Shown: positions 6,261-13,988, counted from the first letter of the stretch. The stretch is DNA of 23,507 nucleotides from Rhodospirillaceae bacterium (GCA_020638595.1 JACKIG010000045.1:1-23507), one strand, 5' to 3'. Made by a program: numbers and translations. The notes: generated by a model from the letters alone, not told the origin.

Positions 6261-8822
6261 TCAGCTCCGCGGCTTCAGGTTCTCCGGGTCGTACAGCGGC
6301 TCATATCCCACGCCGGCGACCTCCACCGGGTAGGCGTCGCCGAAATACTCCGCCACGAACCTCTTGCCTTTGACCGCGTGCTCGTGGGGCAGGTAGGCCA
6401 GCGCGATGTTCCGGCCGATGGTGGGGCCGAAGGCGATGGAGGTGGTGAAGGAGCGGCGGCCCTCGGTGTCGACCAGGGTTTCGCCTGTCGCCGGGTCCAT
6501 GATCGGCAGGGTGCCGACGGGGTAGCGCGCCACACCCTTGCTGTCGCGGTTGTCGGTGATCACCAGGGTGCAGAGTGTGGCCGGCTGGTGGGGGCGGGCG
6601 CGGTGCTCGAGGTACGCCGCCTTGCCGACGAAGTCGGCGTCCTTGACCTTGGGGCGGGCGAGGTCGGCTTCCAGCAGGTTGTATTCGGTCAACAGGTCGG
6701 CGTTTTGCAGGCGCAGGCTCTTTTCCATGCGGCGGGAGTTGGCATAGGTCTCCACCCCGAAGGGCATGACGCCCGCAGCACGGATGGCGTCCCAGACGGG
6801 CAGGGCGTCGCCGTAGGCCATGTGCAGCTCGAAGCCCTGCTCGCCGACATAGGAGATGCGGAAGGCGGTGACGTCCTGGCCGGCTATGCGGACCGGCTTG
6901 AGGGTGGCGAAGGGGAAGTTCTCCTTCGCCAGCGCGTCGGGATCTTCGACCACTGTCTGCAGGCGGGCCCGGGCGTTCGGGCCCCAGACGCCGATGGTGA
7001 CGATCTCGGTGGAGCGGTCGGTGATGGTGACGTCGTAGCCGAGATCGGCGGCCATGCGCTGCATGTAGACGAAGTCGCGGTTGCCGGCGTCGGCGCCGTC
7101 GATGAAGCGGATGCGGTCGGGCAGGCGGAAGACTGTGAAGTCGGCCCGCACCATGCCCTTGACGTCGAGGAAGTGGGTGTAGATGCCCCGGCCGACCTGG
7201 GTGTCGCCGCCGACCTTGGCGACGCACAGGTATTCCATGAACGCCACATGGTCGGGGCCGGTGACGTCGTAGATGGCGAAGTGCGAGAGGTTGACCATGC
7301 CGACATCCGCGCTCATCGCCAGGTGCTCGGCGTTGGAGACGCGCCAGAAATGGCGGTTGTCCCATTCGTTCTCGCGTACCGGCACCTGGGCGGCGTATGT
7401 CGCCAGCAGGGGCTCGTTGGCGGCGTAGCCGTGGGCACGCTCCCAGCCGCCGAGCTCCATGAAATAGCCGCCGAGTGCGACTTCGCGCTCGTAGAAGGGG
7501 CTGCGGCGGATGTTGCGGCCGCCGGCGAAGGGCTCGCGCGGGTGGACGGCGGGGTTGTAGATCTTCATCGCCGTTTCGGTGCAGCGGGCGTGGATGAAGT
7601 CGCTGTCCAGCTGGAACGGGTAGAAGCGGGCATAGTCGATGGCGTGGTGGTCGATTTCGGTGCGGCCGTCGGTCATCCAGTCGACCAGCAGCTTGGCCAT
7701 GCCGGGGCCGTCCTTGATCCAGACGGCGACGGCGTACCAGAGGCCGCGCACGGTCTGGCTCTCGCCGACCGATGAGCCGCCGTCGGTCATCACCTGCAAG
7801 AGGCCGTTGAACGAGCGCTTGGGATCGTAGCCGAGCTCCCCCAGGATCGGCGTCAGCGCGATGGCGCGTTCCAGGGGGGCCATCACCTGCTCGATGTCGA
7901 GGTCGCGCTGGGAGGGGGAGAGGCGGGCCTGGGTCTTGTCGAGGATGTCGCGCGGGTGACAGAGGCGCGGTTCCTTCTCCTCGTAATAGCCCCATTCCAG
8001 CATGCCGCCTTCGGTGGTCTTGGGGTCGCCGGTGTCGCGCATGTAGGCGGAGTTGCCCTGGTCGCGCAGCAGCGGCCAGCCGATCTCCTTGCCCGTGCCG
8101 GCGAACTCGGTATACGGGCCGAACCACAGCAGCGGATGGTCGACCGGGAAGATCGGCAGGTCTTCGCCGGCCATTTCGGCGATCAGGCGGCCCCAGAGGC
8201 CGGCGCAGACGATGACGTGGTCGGCGCGGATGGTGCCGCGCGGGGTTTCCACACCCTTGATGCGGCCCTGCTCGATGACCAGGCCGGTGGCGGGGGTGTT
8301 GGCGAAGGCCGCAAGCTTGCCCGTGGCGACGGCGGCATCGACCAGCTCGCCACAGACGACCTGGGAGCGGGGGACGACCAAGCCGGCATGGGGGTCCCAC
8401 AGGCCGCCCTGGACCATGTCCTGGTTGATCAGCGGGAACTTCTCCTTGATCTCGGCCGGGGTGACGAGGCGGGCGCCGGTGCCGAAGGCCTTGGCTGAGG
8501 CCACCTTGCGCTTGATCTCGTCCATGCGGGCATCGTCGCCGACGCGCGCGACCTCCAGCCCGCCGACCTTGGCGTAGTGGCCGCGCGCCTGGAAGAAGTC
8601 GATGGAATAGCGGGTGGTCCAGCACGACAGGAAATCGTGGGACGTGCCGTAGCAGAAGTCCGACGCGTGCGAGGTGGAGCCGATATCCGTCGGGATGGCC
8701 GAGGCGTCGAGGCCGACGATATCGTCCCAGCCGCGCTCTATCAGGTGGTGGGCGACGCAAGACCCGACGATCCCGCCCAGGCCGATGATGACGACATTCG
8801 CCGTTTGCGGAAACTTGGCCAT
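6261..8822 (-). CDS. FAD-dependent dimethylglycine/sarcosine dehydrogenase-like enzyme
   Basis: 853 residues, the usual length of the DMGDH/SARDH family. It would oxidatively demethylate an N-methylated glycine and pass the methylene group to tetrahydrofolate, feeding one-carbon metabolism in the cytoplasm. The FAD-binding Rossmann motif VVIIGLGGIVGS is at residues 10-21, with D39 at the second strand. H52 in GSTSHASDF lies where family members attach FAD covalently. The N-terminal DAO domain runs to about 380, followed by an FAO_M-type linker. A GcvT folate-binding domain occupies about 420-720 (YVGEQGFELHM near its end) with a GcvT C-terminal barrel after it. The ATG at 8822 has GGGGAG upstream; an in-frame extension to 8984 crosses a repeat. 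Substrate choice among dimethylglycine, sarcosine and related amines is not decided by the sequence. Confidence 0.85.
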   Translation of the reverse strand: MAKFPQTANVVIIGLGGIVGSCVAHHLIERGWDDIVGLDASAIPTDIGSTSHASDFCYGTSHDFLSCWTTRYSIDFFQARGHYAKVGGLEVARVGDDARMDEIKRKVASAKAFGTGARLVTPAEIKEKFPLINQDMVQGGLWDPHAGLVVPRSQVVCGELVDAAVATGKLAAFANTPATGLVIEQGRIKGVETPRGTIRADHVIVCAGLWGRLIAEMAGEDLPIFPVDHPLLWFGPYTEFAGTGKEIGWPLLRDQGNSAYMRDTGDPKTTEGGMLEWGYYEEKEPRLCHPRDILDKTQARLSPSQRDLDIEQVMAPLERAIALTPILGELGYDPKRSFNGLLQVMTDGGSSVGESQTVRGLWYAVAVWIKDGPGMAKLLVDWMTDGRTEIDHHAIDYARFYPFQLDSDFIHARCTETAMKIYNPAVHPREPFAGGRNIRRSPFYEREVALGGYFMELGGWERAHGYAANEPLLATYAAQVPVRENEWDNRHFWRVSNAEHLAMSADVGMVNLSHFAIYDVTGPDHVAFMEYLCVAKVGGDTQVGRGIYTHFLDVKGMVRADFTVFRLPDRIRFIDGADAGNRDFVYMQRMAADLGYDVTITDRSTEIVTIGVWGPNARARLQTVVEDPDALAKENFPFATLKPVRIAGQDVTAFRISYVGEQGFELHMAYGDALPVWDAIRAAGVMPFGVETYANSRRMEKSLRLQNADLLTEYNLLEADLARPKVKDADFVGKAAYLEHRARPHQPATLCTLVITDNRDSKGVARYPVGTLPIMDPATGETLVDTEGRRSFTTSIAFGPTIGRNIALAYLPHEHAVKGKRFVAEYFGDAYPVEVAGVGYEPLYDPENLKPRS

Positions 8823-8896
8823 TGCTTGCTCCCCACGGAATGGGCCGGCACGGGTGCGCGGTGACACCATATGCCTCACCTTGTTTCGGCCTCTCT

Positions 8897-8983
8897 GACG
8901 TCGTCCCCGCGAAGGCGGGGATCTCATGCCGCCTGACAGCGGACCAGCGGCTGGAGATGCCCGCCTGCGGGGGCATGACGACA
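8897..8983. repeat. Dispersed palindromic repeat upstream of the dehydrogenase
   Basis: The two ends form an inverted repeat: CGTCGTCCCCGCGAAGGCGG on the left, and on the right GCCCGCCTGCGGGGGCATGA followed by CGAC. Each end is itself a GC hairpin. This CGTCATCCCCGCGAAGGCGGGG-type unit is a common dispersed element in alphaproteobacteria. It lies 75 bp upstream of the dehydrogenase start and could also affect transcript ends between the two minus-strand genes. Confidence 0.7.
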
Positions 8984-9074
8984 AGGTAGACAGCCTGACG
9001 GCCGCGGCGGCGGCCGATCAGCGACCGTCAGTGTCGCAGACGCGCCAGGTAGAGGCCAGGGGTCGTGCGAAGGA

Positions 9075-10019
9075 TCAGGTCGGCGGCACGACCGTCAGCG
9101 CCACCACCGGCGCGCCGGTGGGGTCGGTGGTGCAGCCCGGGCCGAACCGGCCGGCGGGGACGATCTGTACCTGGTCCGGCAGCAGGCCGAGGCGCTGGAT
9201 CAGGTGGGACTGCACCGCCTCGGCCAGGCCCGGCGCCGCACCGATGCCGGCGGCGATGTGGATGCGTGGGGCGGGACCGTCCTTGGAGAACAGCTCGGTC
9301 ATCCGGGCAACCAGCTCCGCCAGCCGCTGGTCGGCCGGGGGCAGGACGGCGGGCGCGCCGCCGGCGGGGGCGGTGGGCACGGCGACGGTGACGGCGCAGG
9401 ACTGGGCGAGGTTGTCCTGGATGGAGCCTTCGGTCTGGAAGGTGATCAGGCGCACCCAGTCGCCGGGGCTGCTGGCCTCGAACTGGATGTCGACGCGCGT
9501 GCCGTGGAAGGTGATCTGGTCGCGCGGCTCCAGCCCGCGCAGGGTGAAATCGGCATAGTCCAGGCCCGGCAGGCCGACCATGGCGTCGCTGGCGAAAAGC
9601 TCCTGATCCTGGGTGATGGCGGCGGCGACGGTGTCGTCGAAATAGAGGGTGGCCGAGACGCGGCCGCGGCGCGATGACGGGTCCCACTGCACGTAGTAGC
9701 TGGAGACCACCGTGCCGGCGCGGATCTGGGATCCGTCGACAAAGGCGTCCGACTGGGTCAGCGCCCGGTTGATGCGGATGGCGCGGGGCAGAAGAACGTT
9801 CTGCTGCTCGCGCCACAGCAGCAGGATGCCGTTGTTCGGGTCCGGCCGCACCGGGTTGGGCAGCGGCGCCTGGTCCGGCGCGATCAGGCAGGCTTCGGCG
9901 CCGAAGTGGCAGTCGATGGCGACGATGTCGGCCACGGCGACGGGGCCGGCAAGGGCGGATGCGCCGGCAAGTGCCGCGAGGACGCGGCTGGCGACGGTTC
10001 GCACCCGATTGGCTGCCAT
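9075..10019 (-). CDS. Exported protein of unknown function
   Basis: 314 residues from the ATG at 10019. Residues 1-30 are a signal peptide (basic MAANRVRTVASR, Ala/Leu-rich core, AVA|D cleavage), placing the protein in the periplasm or outside. The mature N-terminus has a Cys pair (DCHFGAEAC). The middle (about 80-210) looks beta-rich, with LPRAIRINRALTQSDAFVDG and DYADFTLRGLEPRDQITFHG. The C-terminal 70 residues form a helix-strand segment (RIHIAAGIGAAPGLAEAV, then LLPDQVQIVPAGRFGPGC). I recognise no family. GC3-rich codon use matches the host. Upstream in-frame sequence to 10193 is not family-like. A GGGGAC lies upstream, somewhat far from the start. It is the last host-type gene before the prophage. 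Confidence 0.65.
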   Translation of the reverse strand: MAANRVRTVASRVLAALAGASALAGPVAVADIVAIDCHFGAEACLIAPDQAPLPNPVRPDPNNGILLLWREQQNVLLPRAIRINRALTQSDAFVDGSQIRAGTVVSSYYVQWDPSSRRGRVSATLYFDDTVAAAITQDQELFASDAMVGLPGLDYADFTLRGLEPRDQITFHGTRVDIQFEASSPGDWVRLITFQTEGSIQDNLAQSCAVTVAVPTAPAGGAPAVLPPADQRLAELVARMTELFSKDGPAPRIHIAAGIGAAPGLAEAVQSHLIQRLGLLPDQVQIVPAGRFGPGCTTDPTGAPVVALTVVPPT

Positions 10020-10190
10020 GGCTGCGCTCGCGTCCCCGTAAACGCCAGTGGGCAGGCAGGACACCAGGCAAACTTGGCGCCACCGTGGCGGGGTAAGGCG
10101 CCGGGCGGCAAGGGCGTGGTGGCGATGCGCCTGCGGATCCGGTGTCGGCAGCCTGCCGGTCCCGGGGGTGAGCCGGTTGCATGCGATAAC

Positions 10191-10245
10191 CAAAGACCTG
10201 ACCCCGGCGCCTGTGTGATATTCAAAGACCTGACCCCGCCGCCTG
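10191..10245 (+). repeat. Direct repeat of CAAAGACCTGACCCC boxes
   Basis: Two 23-bp copies, CAAAGACCTGACCCCG followed by G/C and CGCCTG, at 10191-10213 and 10223-10245, identical except for one base. They are related to the boxes at 2809 and 4570. They lie exactly between the exported-protein gene and the repressor end, at the apparent left limit of the prophage. Use as an attachment site is possible but unsupported. Confidence 0.75.
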
Positions 10246-10274
10246 ACCTCGCCGCCAGGGGCGGGGTGGTTGGG

Positions 10275-10931
10275 CTATCGGCGGCTGTAGCGGCCGACGA
10301 CGACGTGGGTCCAGCGCCAGAGGTCGCGGGCCAGGTCGAACTGTTCGTCGGGGTTGAACTGGCGGACGGTCCAGTGTTCGGCCGTCCAGTCGACGAGGCG
10401 TTTCAAGAGGGCGTGGCGGTCGTTGTGGGCGTCCACCTGCACCAGCACGACGTCGTCGCCGCGGCGCGCGGGCATTGAGGGATGGACCAGGACGATGTCG
10501 CCCTGGCGGTAGGCCGGCTCCATCGACTCGCCCGCGACATAGAGGCCGAAGCCCGCAGGCACGCGCGCCAGCGGTTCCGGCCGGCGGACCCATTGAATGG
10601 GCTCCGCCGTCATGGAGACGGCGCCGAAGCGGCCGCCTTCGGTGACGCCGTAGACCGGCAGGTCGCGGTCGCCGACCAGGCCGTCGGTCAGGACCGTGCG
10701 GATGTCGAGGTCGGGGCGCGGCAGCGCGGCCGGCGGTTGCGCCGGCTCATCGGCCAGCAGGGCGGCCGGCTCCACCTCCAGCACCCGGGCCAGGCGTCGC
10801 ATCCATTGCTCGGTCAGGCGGCGCTCGCCCTTTTCCAGCCGGTCGATCTGCGGCTGCGAGGTGTCGGCGGCCAACGCCAGCTGGGCCTGCGACCAGCCGC
10901 GCGCCTCCCGCAGCTCTCGGATGCGGTTCAT
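10275..10931 (-). CDS. CI-like phage repressor, XRE HTH plus S24 peptidase
   Basis: 218 residues. An N-terminal XRE helix-turn-helix (residues 3-55: RELREARGWSQAQLALAADT, then QIDRLEKGERRL) is followed by a Pro-rich linker and a LexA/CI-type S24 domain. The catalytic Ser is S136 in VAGESMEPAYRQGD and the Lys is K177 in HALLKRLV. It should hold the prophage silent by binding the two operators upstream. The Ala-Gly or Cys-Gly cleavage pair that LexA/CI proteins carry before the serine is not seen (the matching stretch reads LPVYGVTEGGRFG), so classical RecA-stimulated self-cleavage is doubtful. No Shine-Dalgarno precedes the ATG; the promoter geometry predicts a leaderless mRNA, as in lambda cI maintenance transcription. 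Confidence 0.88.
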   Translation of the reverse strand: MNRIRELREARGWSQAQLALAADTSQPQIDRLEKGERRLTEQWMRRLARVLEVEPAALLADEPAQPPAALPRPDLDIRTVLTDGLVGDRDLPVYGVTEGGRFGAVSMTAEPIQWVRRPEPLARVPAGFGLYVAGESMEPAYRQGDIVLVHPSMPARRGDDVVLVQVDAHNDRHALLKRLVDWTAEHWTVRQFNPDEQFDLARDLWRWTHVVVGRYSRR

Positions 10932-10939
10932 GGAGGCAG

Positions 10940-10968
10940 AGTGTAGCGGGCCGGGACAGCACGTCTAA
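10940..10968 (-). promoter_or_regulatory. Leftward repressor promoter (PRM-like)
   Basis: On the minus strand: TTAGAC (10968-10963), exactly 17 bp, then TACACT (10945-10940), with the repressor ATG eight bases further on. The expected start point falls on or next to the ATG, which explains the lack of a ribosome-binding site. Operator 1 begins immediately behind the -35 box, a position suited to activation or repression by the bound repressor. Confidence 0.6.
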
Positions 10969-10995
10969 CACCAATATGGCATTGCCAGATTGGCA
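10969..10995. promoter_or_regulatory. Tandem repressor operators
   Basis: Two 13-bp palindromic sites separated by one base: CACCA-ATA-TGGCA (10969-10981) and TGCCA-GAT-TGGCA (10983-10995). The second is a perfect inverted repeat; the first differs in its left half. They fill the space between the two -35 boxes, and the second overlaps the rightward -35. The layout is that of a two-operator CI/Cro-type switch. That this repressor binds them is inference. Confidence 0.6.
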
Positions 10996-11010
10996 TTCAA
11001 CCCGCATAAT
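10982..11010 (+). promoter_or_regulatory. Rightward early promoter (PR-like)
   Basis: TTGCCA (10982-10987), exactly 17 bp, CATAAT (11005-11010): five of six consensus bases in each hexamer. It would start transcription about 30 bp before the Myb-like gene and drive the packaging and virion operon. Operator 2 overlaps its -35 box, so repressor binding should block it. Confidence 0.65.
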
Positions 11011-11048
11011 CGGATCATATTCCTATATCAGACGGTATGGAGTTGCCG

Positions 11049-11420
11049 ATGACTGTCGATGCCCTTGCGATTGCAGACGTCGAAACGACCGTAACGCCGG
11101 GCCGCGCAAGCCGGCGCGCCTGGAGTGGGGACGAGGACGACGCGCTGCGCCGGCTGTGCGCACAGCGGCTGAGCCTGCGGACGATGGCGGCACGGTTGGG
11201 CCGGCGGGCGTCCTCGGTCGGGTGCCGGATGAAGATCCTGGGGCTGCAGGCCGCACCGCGCCCGGTGCGACCGCGTCCGGGCCGGCCGGCCTGGCCCGAT
11301 TGGGTGCGCTTCGAGGATGACCCGCGCGCCTGCCGGCCGGAACCGATGTGGCGCGGCGCGCCGGCGGCCGCCCGGTCGTTGCACGGGTGCGCAAGTGCCC
11401 TGCTTGAAGACGAAGCCTGA
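11049..11420 (+). CDS. Myb/SANT- or GcrA-like DNA-binding phage protein
   Basis: 123 residues. Residues about 23-67 (RRAWSGDEDDALRRLCAQ, then LSLRTMAARLGRRASSVG and CRMKILGL) match the three-helix SANT/GcrA-N pattern, with a leading Trp, an acidic helix, an L-S-x-x-x-M-A-x-x-L-G helix and a final recognition helix. The rest is Pro/Arg-rich and probably unstructured. I chose the ATG at 11049 because GGAG (11039-11042) is correctly spaced; an ATG at 11037 overlaps that site. As the first gene under the rightward promoter, it holds the place of cro or an early activator. Its DNA target is unknown. Confidence 0.7.
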   Translation: MTVDALAIADVETTVTPGRASRRAWSGDEDDALRRLCAQRLSLRTMAARLGRRASSVGCRMKILGLQAAPRPVRPRPGRPAWPDWVRFEDDPRACRPEPMWRGAPAAARSLHGCASALLEDEA

Positions 11421-11435
11421 GGGAGGATCGCACGC

Positions 11436-11918
11436 GTGGGCACGGACCGCTTCGATGATGGCACGGTCGCAAATCCGGGGCCGAACGGGATCTGGACGGC
11501 CGCCCTGGTGCGGGCGCGGCTGGCGGAGGCGATGGATACGCTGCGGCGCATGAAGTTCCCCGACCACGGGGCGCCGCCGCGGCTGCGCAGCGCCATGCCG
11601 GTGCCGCCGGCCGACTGGTCGGCCTATGGCTGGGAGCGCGAGCGCGCGAGAAAGGCGGCGCCGAGCCCGCAGGCGATCAGCCGGCTGGACGAGGCGATGC
11701 CGTGGCTGTTCTGGATTGCCTGCCCGCGCCGGCGCAAGGCGGTGTGCCTGCGCGCCATCGGCCTGTCCTGGCGGCGGGTGGCCCGGGCCGTCGGCGTCGC
11801 CAGCCCGGAAACGGCGCGAACCTGGGAGGCGGACGCGGTGGAGCAGCTGGCCGCCCGCCTGAATGCCGAACGGCGGGCCGTGTCCGGCCGCGGGCATCCG
11901 GCATCGCTACGATCATAG
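11436..11918 (+). CDS. DUF6362 family phage protein
   Basis: 160 residues from a GTG at 11436 with GGGAGGA eight bases upstream. The pattern is that of DUF6362: IWTAALVRARLAEAMDTLRR near the start, a Pro-rich middle with ADWSAYGWERERARKAAPSP, and ISRLDEAMPWLFWI. The last third resembles a sigma-region-4/HTH module (RRRKAVCLRAIGLSWRRVARAVG, here shortened, then TARTWEADAVEQLAARLN). Members sit beside terminase genes in alphaproteobacterial prophages. The HTH-like end suggests binding to phage DNA, perhaps in packaging or late control (inference). Confidence 0.75.
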   Translation: MGTDRFDDGTVANPGPNGIWTAALVRARLAEAMDTLRRMKFPDHGAPPRLRSAMPVPPADWSAYGWERERARKAAPSPQAISRLDEAMPWLFWIACPRRRKAVCLRAIGLSWRRVARAVGVASPETARTWEADAVEQLAARLNAERRAVSGRGHPASLRS

Positions 11919-12223
11919 GATCTTATTCTGGACACGGGAACCCGGTATCGGACAGAGTTCGGATGATACTGGGCGACGACCGTCTGCCGGCGGGCACCGC
12001 CGGACCGGGCCCGTCCGACCCCGCCATCCCGTGGATCCGGCAGGGCAGCGCCGATCGGGCGTTCGCCGATCGGGCGTTTGCCGGTCGACCGGCGGCCGCC
12101 GGTGACGGGCCGGGATGGGCGCCCCGCATCGACCTTTCGACATTCCCTTTGCATTCGGCGGCCGCCTGGCGGTGGTGCCGCCCGGTCGCCGGGCCGCAGC
12201 CGGTACAACGGGGGACAGTGAGC
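11919..12223. other. Gap before the small terminase, with a tandem repeat
   Basis: 305 bases without a convincing gene. A 15-bp unit, GCCGATCGGGCGTT(C/T), is repeated in tandem at 12050-12064 and 12065-12079, with a third decayed start at 12080. The frame of the small terminase stays open through the gap, so an N-terminal extension is formally possible (for example from the ATG at 11963). No good ribosome-binding site supports it. A pac or cos signal could lie here, since packaging recognition sites often sit next to or within the small terminase gene. Confidence 0.4.
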
Positions 12224-12511
12224 ATGACCGAGACCCCAAGGCCCGCGAAGCCGCGCACGGGCGGGCGCTACACCATGGCCGAGGTCCGCGATCTGGCGCG
12301 CAAGCACACCAAGCTGGCGATCGATACGCTCGCCGAGATTGCCCGGACCAGTGACAAGGAGGCGGTGCGCATCGCCGCGGCCAATGCGCTGCTGGAACGG
12401 GGATGGGGCAAGGCAGCCGCCGGTACGGCTGCCGACCGCGACGAAGGGGAGGGCGCGATCGAGGTGATCACGGGGATCGACCGGGATCCCCAGGCGACAC
12501 GCACGGATTGA
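12224..12511 (+). CDS. Putative terminase small subunit
   Basis: 95 residues. The sequence LARKHTKLAIDTLAEIAR, then AVRIAAANALLERGWGK, is a recurrent helical pattern in small proteins encoded just upstream of podoviral large terminases, taken as the DNA-recognition subunit of packaging. The N-terminus is basic and Pro-rich and the C-terminus acidic. I chose the ATG at 12224 because GGGGGA lies eight bases upstream; the same frame is open further upstream. It is short for a full TerS, which adds some doubt to the label. Confidence 0.65.
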   Translation: MTETPRPAKPRTGGRYTMAEVRDLARKHTKLAIDTLAEIARTSDKEAVRIAAANALLERGWGKAAAGTAADRDEGEGAIEVITGIDRDPQATRTD

Positions 12512-12549
12512 GATCCAAGGCCGGCCGATGCGTTGTGGACACAGGAATA

Positions 12550-12574
12550 AATTCTGGACGAAAACGGCAGAATT
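12550..12574. promoter_or_regulatory. Inverted repeat in the terS-terL gap
   Basis: A perfect 7-bp inverted repeat, AATTCTG-N11-CAGAATT, lies in a relatively AT-rich part of the 184-base noncoding gap between the terminase genes. Part of its left arm (ATTCTGGAC) recurs near 11926. It could be a packaging recognition site, a regulator site or an RNA hairpin that affects large-terminase translation. No function is shown. Confidence 0.4.
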
Positions 12575-12695
12575 GGACAATGTGTACAAGACGATCGGGA
12601 CTTGCGCGCAAGTCGGCCGGGCCGGCAGCCCCGGCCATCGCGGGGCCGCCTGGGTGCCCCCCCGACCGAACCCTATTCCCACCAGAAGGCATGGC

Positions 12696-13988
12696 ATGTT
12701 CGTCGATACCGGCTATCGGCCGCGGCCGCACCAGGCCGAGGTGCACCGTGCGCTGAAGCGCTTCAACGTGCTGGTGTGCCACCGCCGCTTCGGCAAGACG
12801 GTCCTGTGCGTCAACGAGCTGATCGATCGCGCGCTGCGGCTGGCAGCGGCGGGCGCGTCGAAACCGCGGCTGGCCTATATCGCCCCGTTCTACCGGCAGG
12901 CCAAGGCGGTCGCCTGGGATTACCTGAAAACCTATACCGCGGCCATACCAAAGCGGCGCGTCTACGAGGGCGAATTGCGGGTCGACCTGCCCGGCGGGGC
13001 GCGCATCGCGCTGTTCGGTGCGGACAATCCCGACAGCTTGCGCGGCGTCTACCTGGACTGGGTGGTGCTGGATGAATACGCCCAGATGCGACCGAGCCTG
13101 TGGGGCGAGGTGATCCGCCCGGCGCTGGCCGACCGCGGCGGCGGCGCCATCTTCATCGGCACGCCCAAGGGCCGCAACCAGTTCTGGGAGATCTACACCC
13201 ACGCCCAGGGCGAGGCGGGCTGGCATGCGGCGCTGTACCGCGCCAGCGAGACCGGCATCATTCCGCAGGAGGAGCTGGCCGCAGCCCGCCGGCAGATGAG
13301 CCGCGAGCAGTACGAGCAGGAGTTCGAGTGCTCGTTCCAGGCGGCGGTGATCGGGGCCTATTACGGGCGCGAACTGGTGGCGGCCGAGGGCGACGGGCGC
13401 ATCGGCCGCGTGCCGTGGGAGCCCGCCGCCACGGTGGAAACCTGGTGGGACCTGGGCATCGACGACGCCACGGCGATCTGGTTTGCGCAGAGCGTCGGCC
13501 GCGAGGTGCGGCTGATCGACTATTACGAGGCGAGCGGCGCCGGGCTGGACCACTATGCGAAGGTGCTGGGCGAGCGCGTTTACGTCTATGGCCGCCACAT
13601 CCTGCCGCACGATGCGCAGGTGCGTGAGCTGGGCACCGGACGCAGCCGCGTGGAAACGCTGGCAATCCTGGGCCTGCGGGTGACGATTGCCCGCCAGCAG
13701 TCGCTGGAGGACGGCATCAACGCCGTGCGCGTCCTGCTGCCTCGCTGCTGGTTCGACGCGGGCAGATGCGCGCGCGGGCTGGAGGCACTGCGCCAGTACC
13801 GCGCCGAGTACGATGAGCGCCTGGGTGCGTTCAGCCAGCGGCCGCTGCACAACTGGGCCAGCCATGCGGCGGACGCGTTCCGCTATGGGGCGGTGACGCG
13901 GCGCGAGGCCGGGCCGGCGGCGCCGGAAGGGCGCGCCATCACCGGATACTCGCCGCTGGAATTCGGCATGCGCGAGGACGACGCATGA
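12696..13988 (+). CDS. Phage terminase large subunit
   Basis: 430 residues: the DNA-packaging motor ATPase and nuclease that cuts concatemers and fills procapsids through the portal. The ATPase domain has a variant Walker A (VCHRRFGKTV, K34), Walker B with catalytic Glu (WVVLDEYA, D126-E127) and the coupling motif IGTPKG (154-159). The C-terminal RNase-H-like nuclease shows WWDLGIDDATA (D252, D256/257), a middle acidic segment (HILPHDAQVRE) and a final HAADAFRYG. I chose the ATG at 12696 (AGAAGG upstream, conserved PHQ start region); an upstream frame to 12528 is noncoding-like. All motor and nuclease motifs are present, so the protein should be active. Confidence 0.92.
   Translation: MFVDTGYRPRPHQAEVHRALKRFNVLVCHRRFGKTVLCVNELIDRALRLAAAGASKPRLAYIAPFYRQAKAVAWDYLKTYTAAIPKRRVYEGELRVDLPGGARIALFGADNPDSLRGVYLDWVVLDEYAQMRPSLWGEVIRPALADRGGGAIFIGTPKGRNQFWEIYTHAQGEAGWHAALYRASETGIIPQEELAAARRQMSREQYEQEFECSFQAAVIGAYYGRELVAAEGDGRIGRVPWEPAATVETWWDLGIDDATAIWFAQSVGREVRLIDYYEASGAGLDHYAKVLGERVYVYGRHILPHDAQVRELGTGRSRVETLAILGLRVTIARQQSLEDGINAVRVLLPRCWFDAGRCARGLEALRQYRAEYDERLGAFSQRPLHNWASHAADAFRYGAVTRREAGPAAPEGRAITGYSPLEFGMREDDA

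Noticed and set aside
6301..8976. A very long second minus-strand frame (891 codons) and a 465-codon plus-strand frame across the dehydrogenase gene
   Set aside because: Both are products of GC-rich codon bias. Their translations are Arg/Pro- or Gly/Val/Asp-repetitive without domains, while the 853-aa enzyme is clear.
10191..10245. CRISPR-like repeat
   Set aside because: Only two copies with a 9-bp separation and no cas genes; it is a simple direct repeat.
10020..10274. tRNA gene or att core at the left prophage edge
   Set aside because: No cloverleaf or T-loop GTTCGANNC is seen, and the right end lies outside the window, so no att pair can be tested.
12528..12695. N-terminal extension of the large terminase
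   Set aside because: The extra 56 residues are unlike terminases and cross the inverted repeat. The ATG at 12696 has a ribosome-binding site and the expected start region.
11624..12697. 357-codon minus-strand frame across DUF6362 and the small terminase
   Set aside because: No recognisable protein, and it opposes recognised phage genes and a good rightward promoter.
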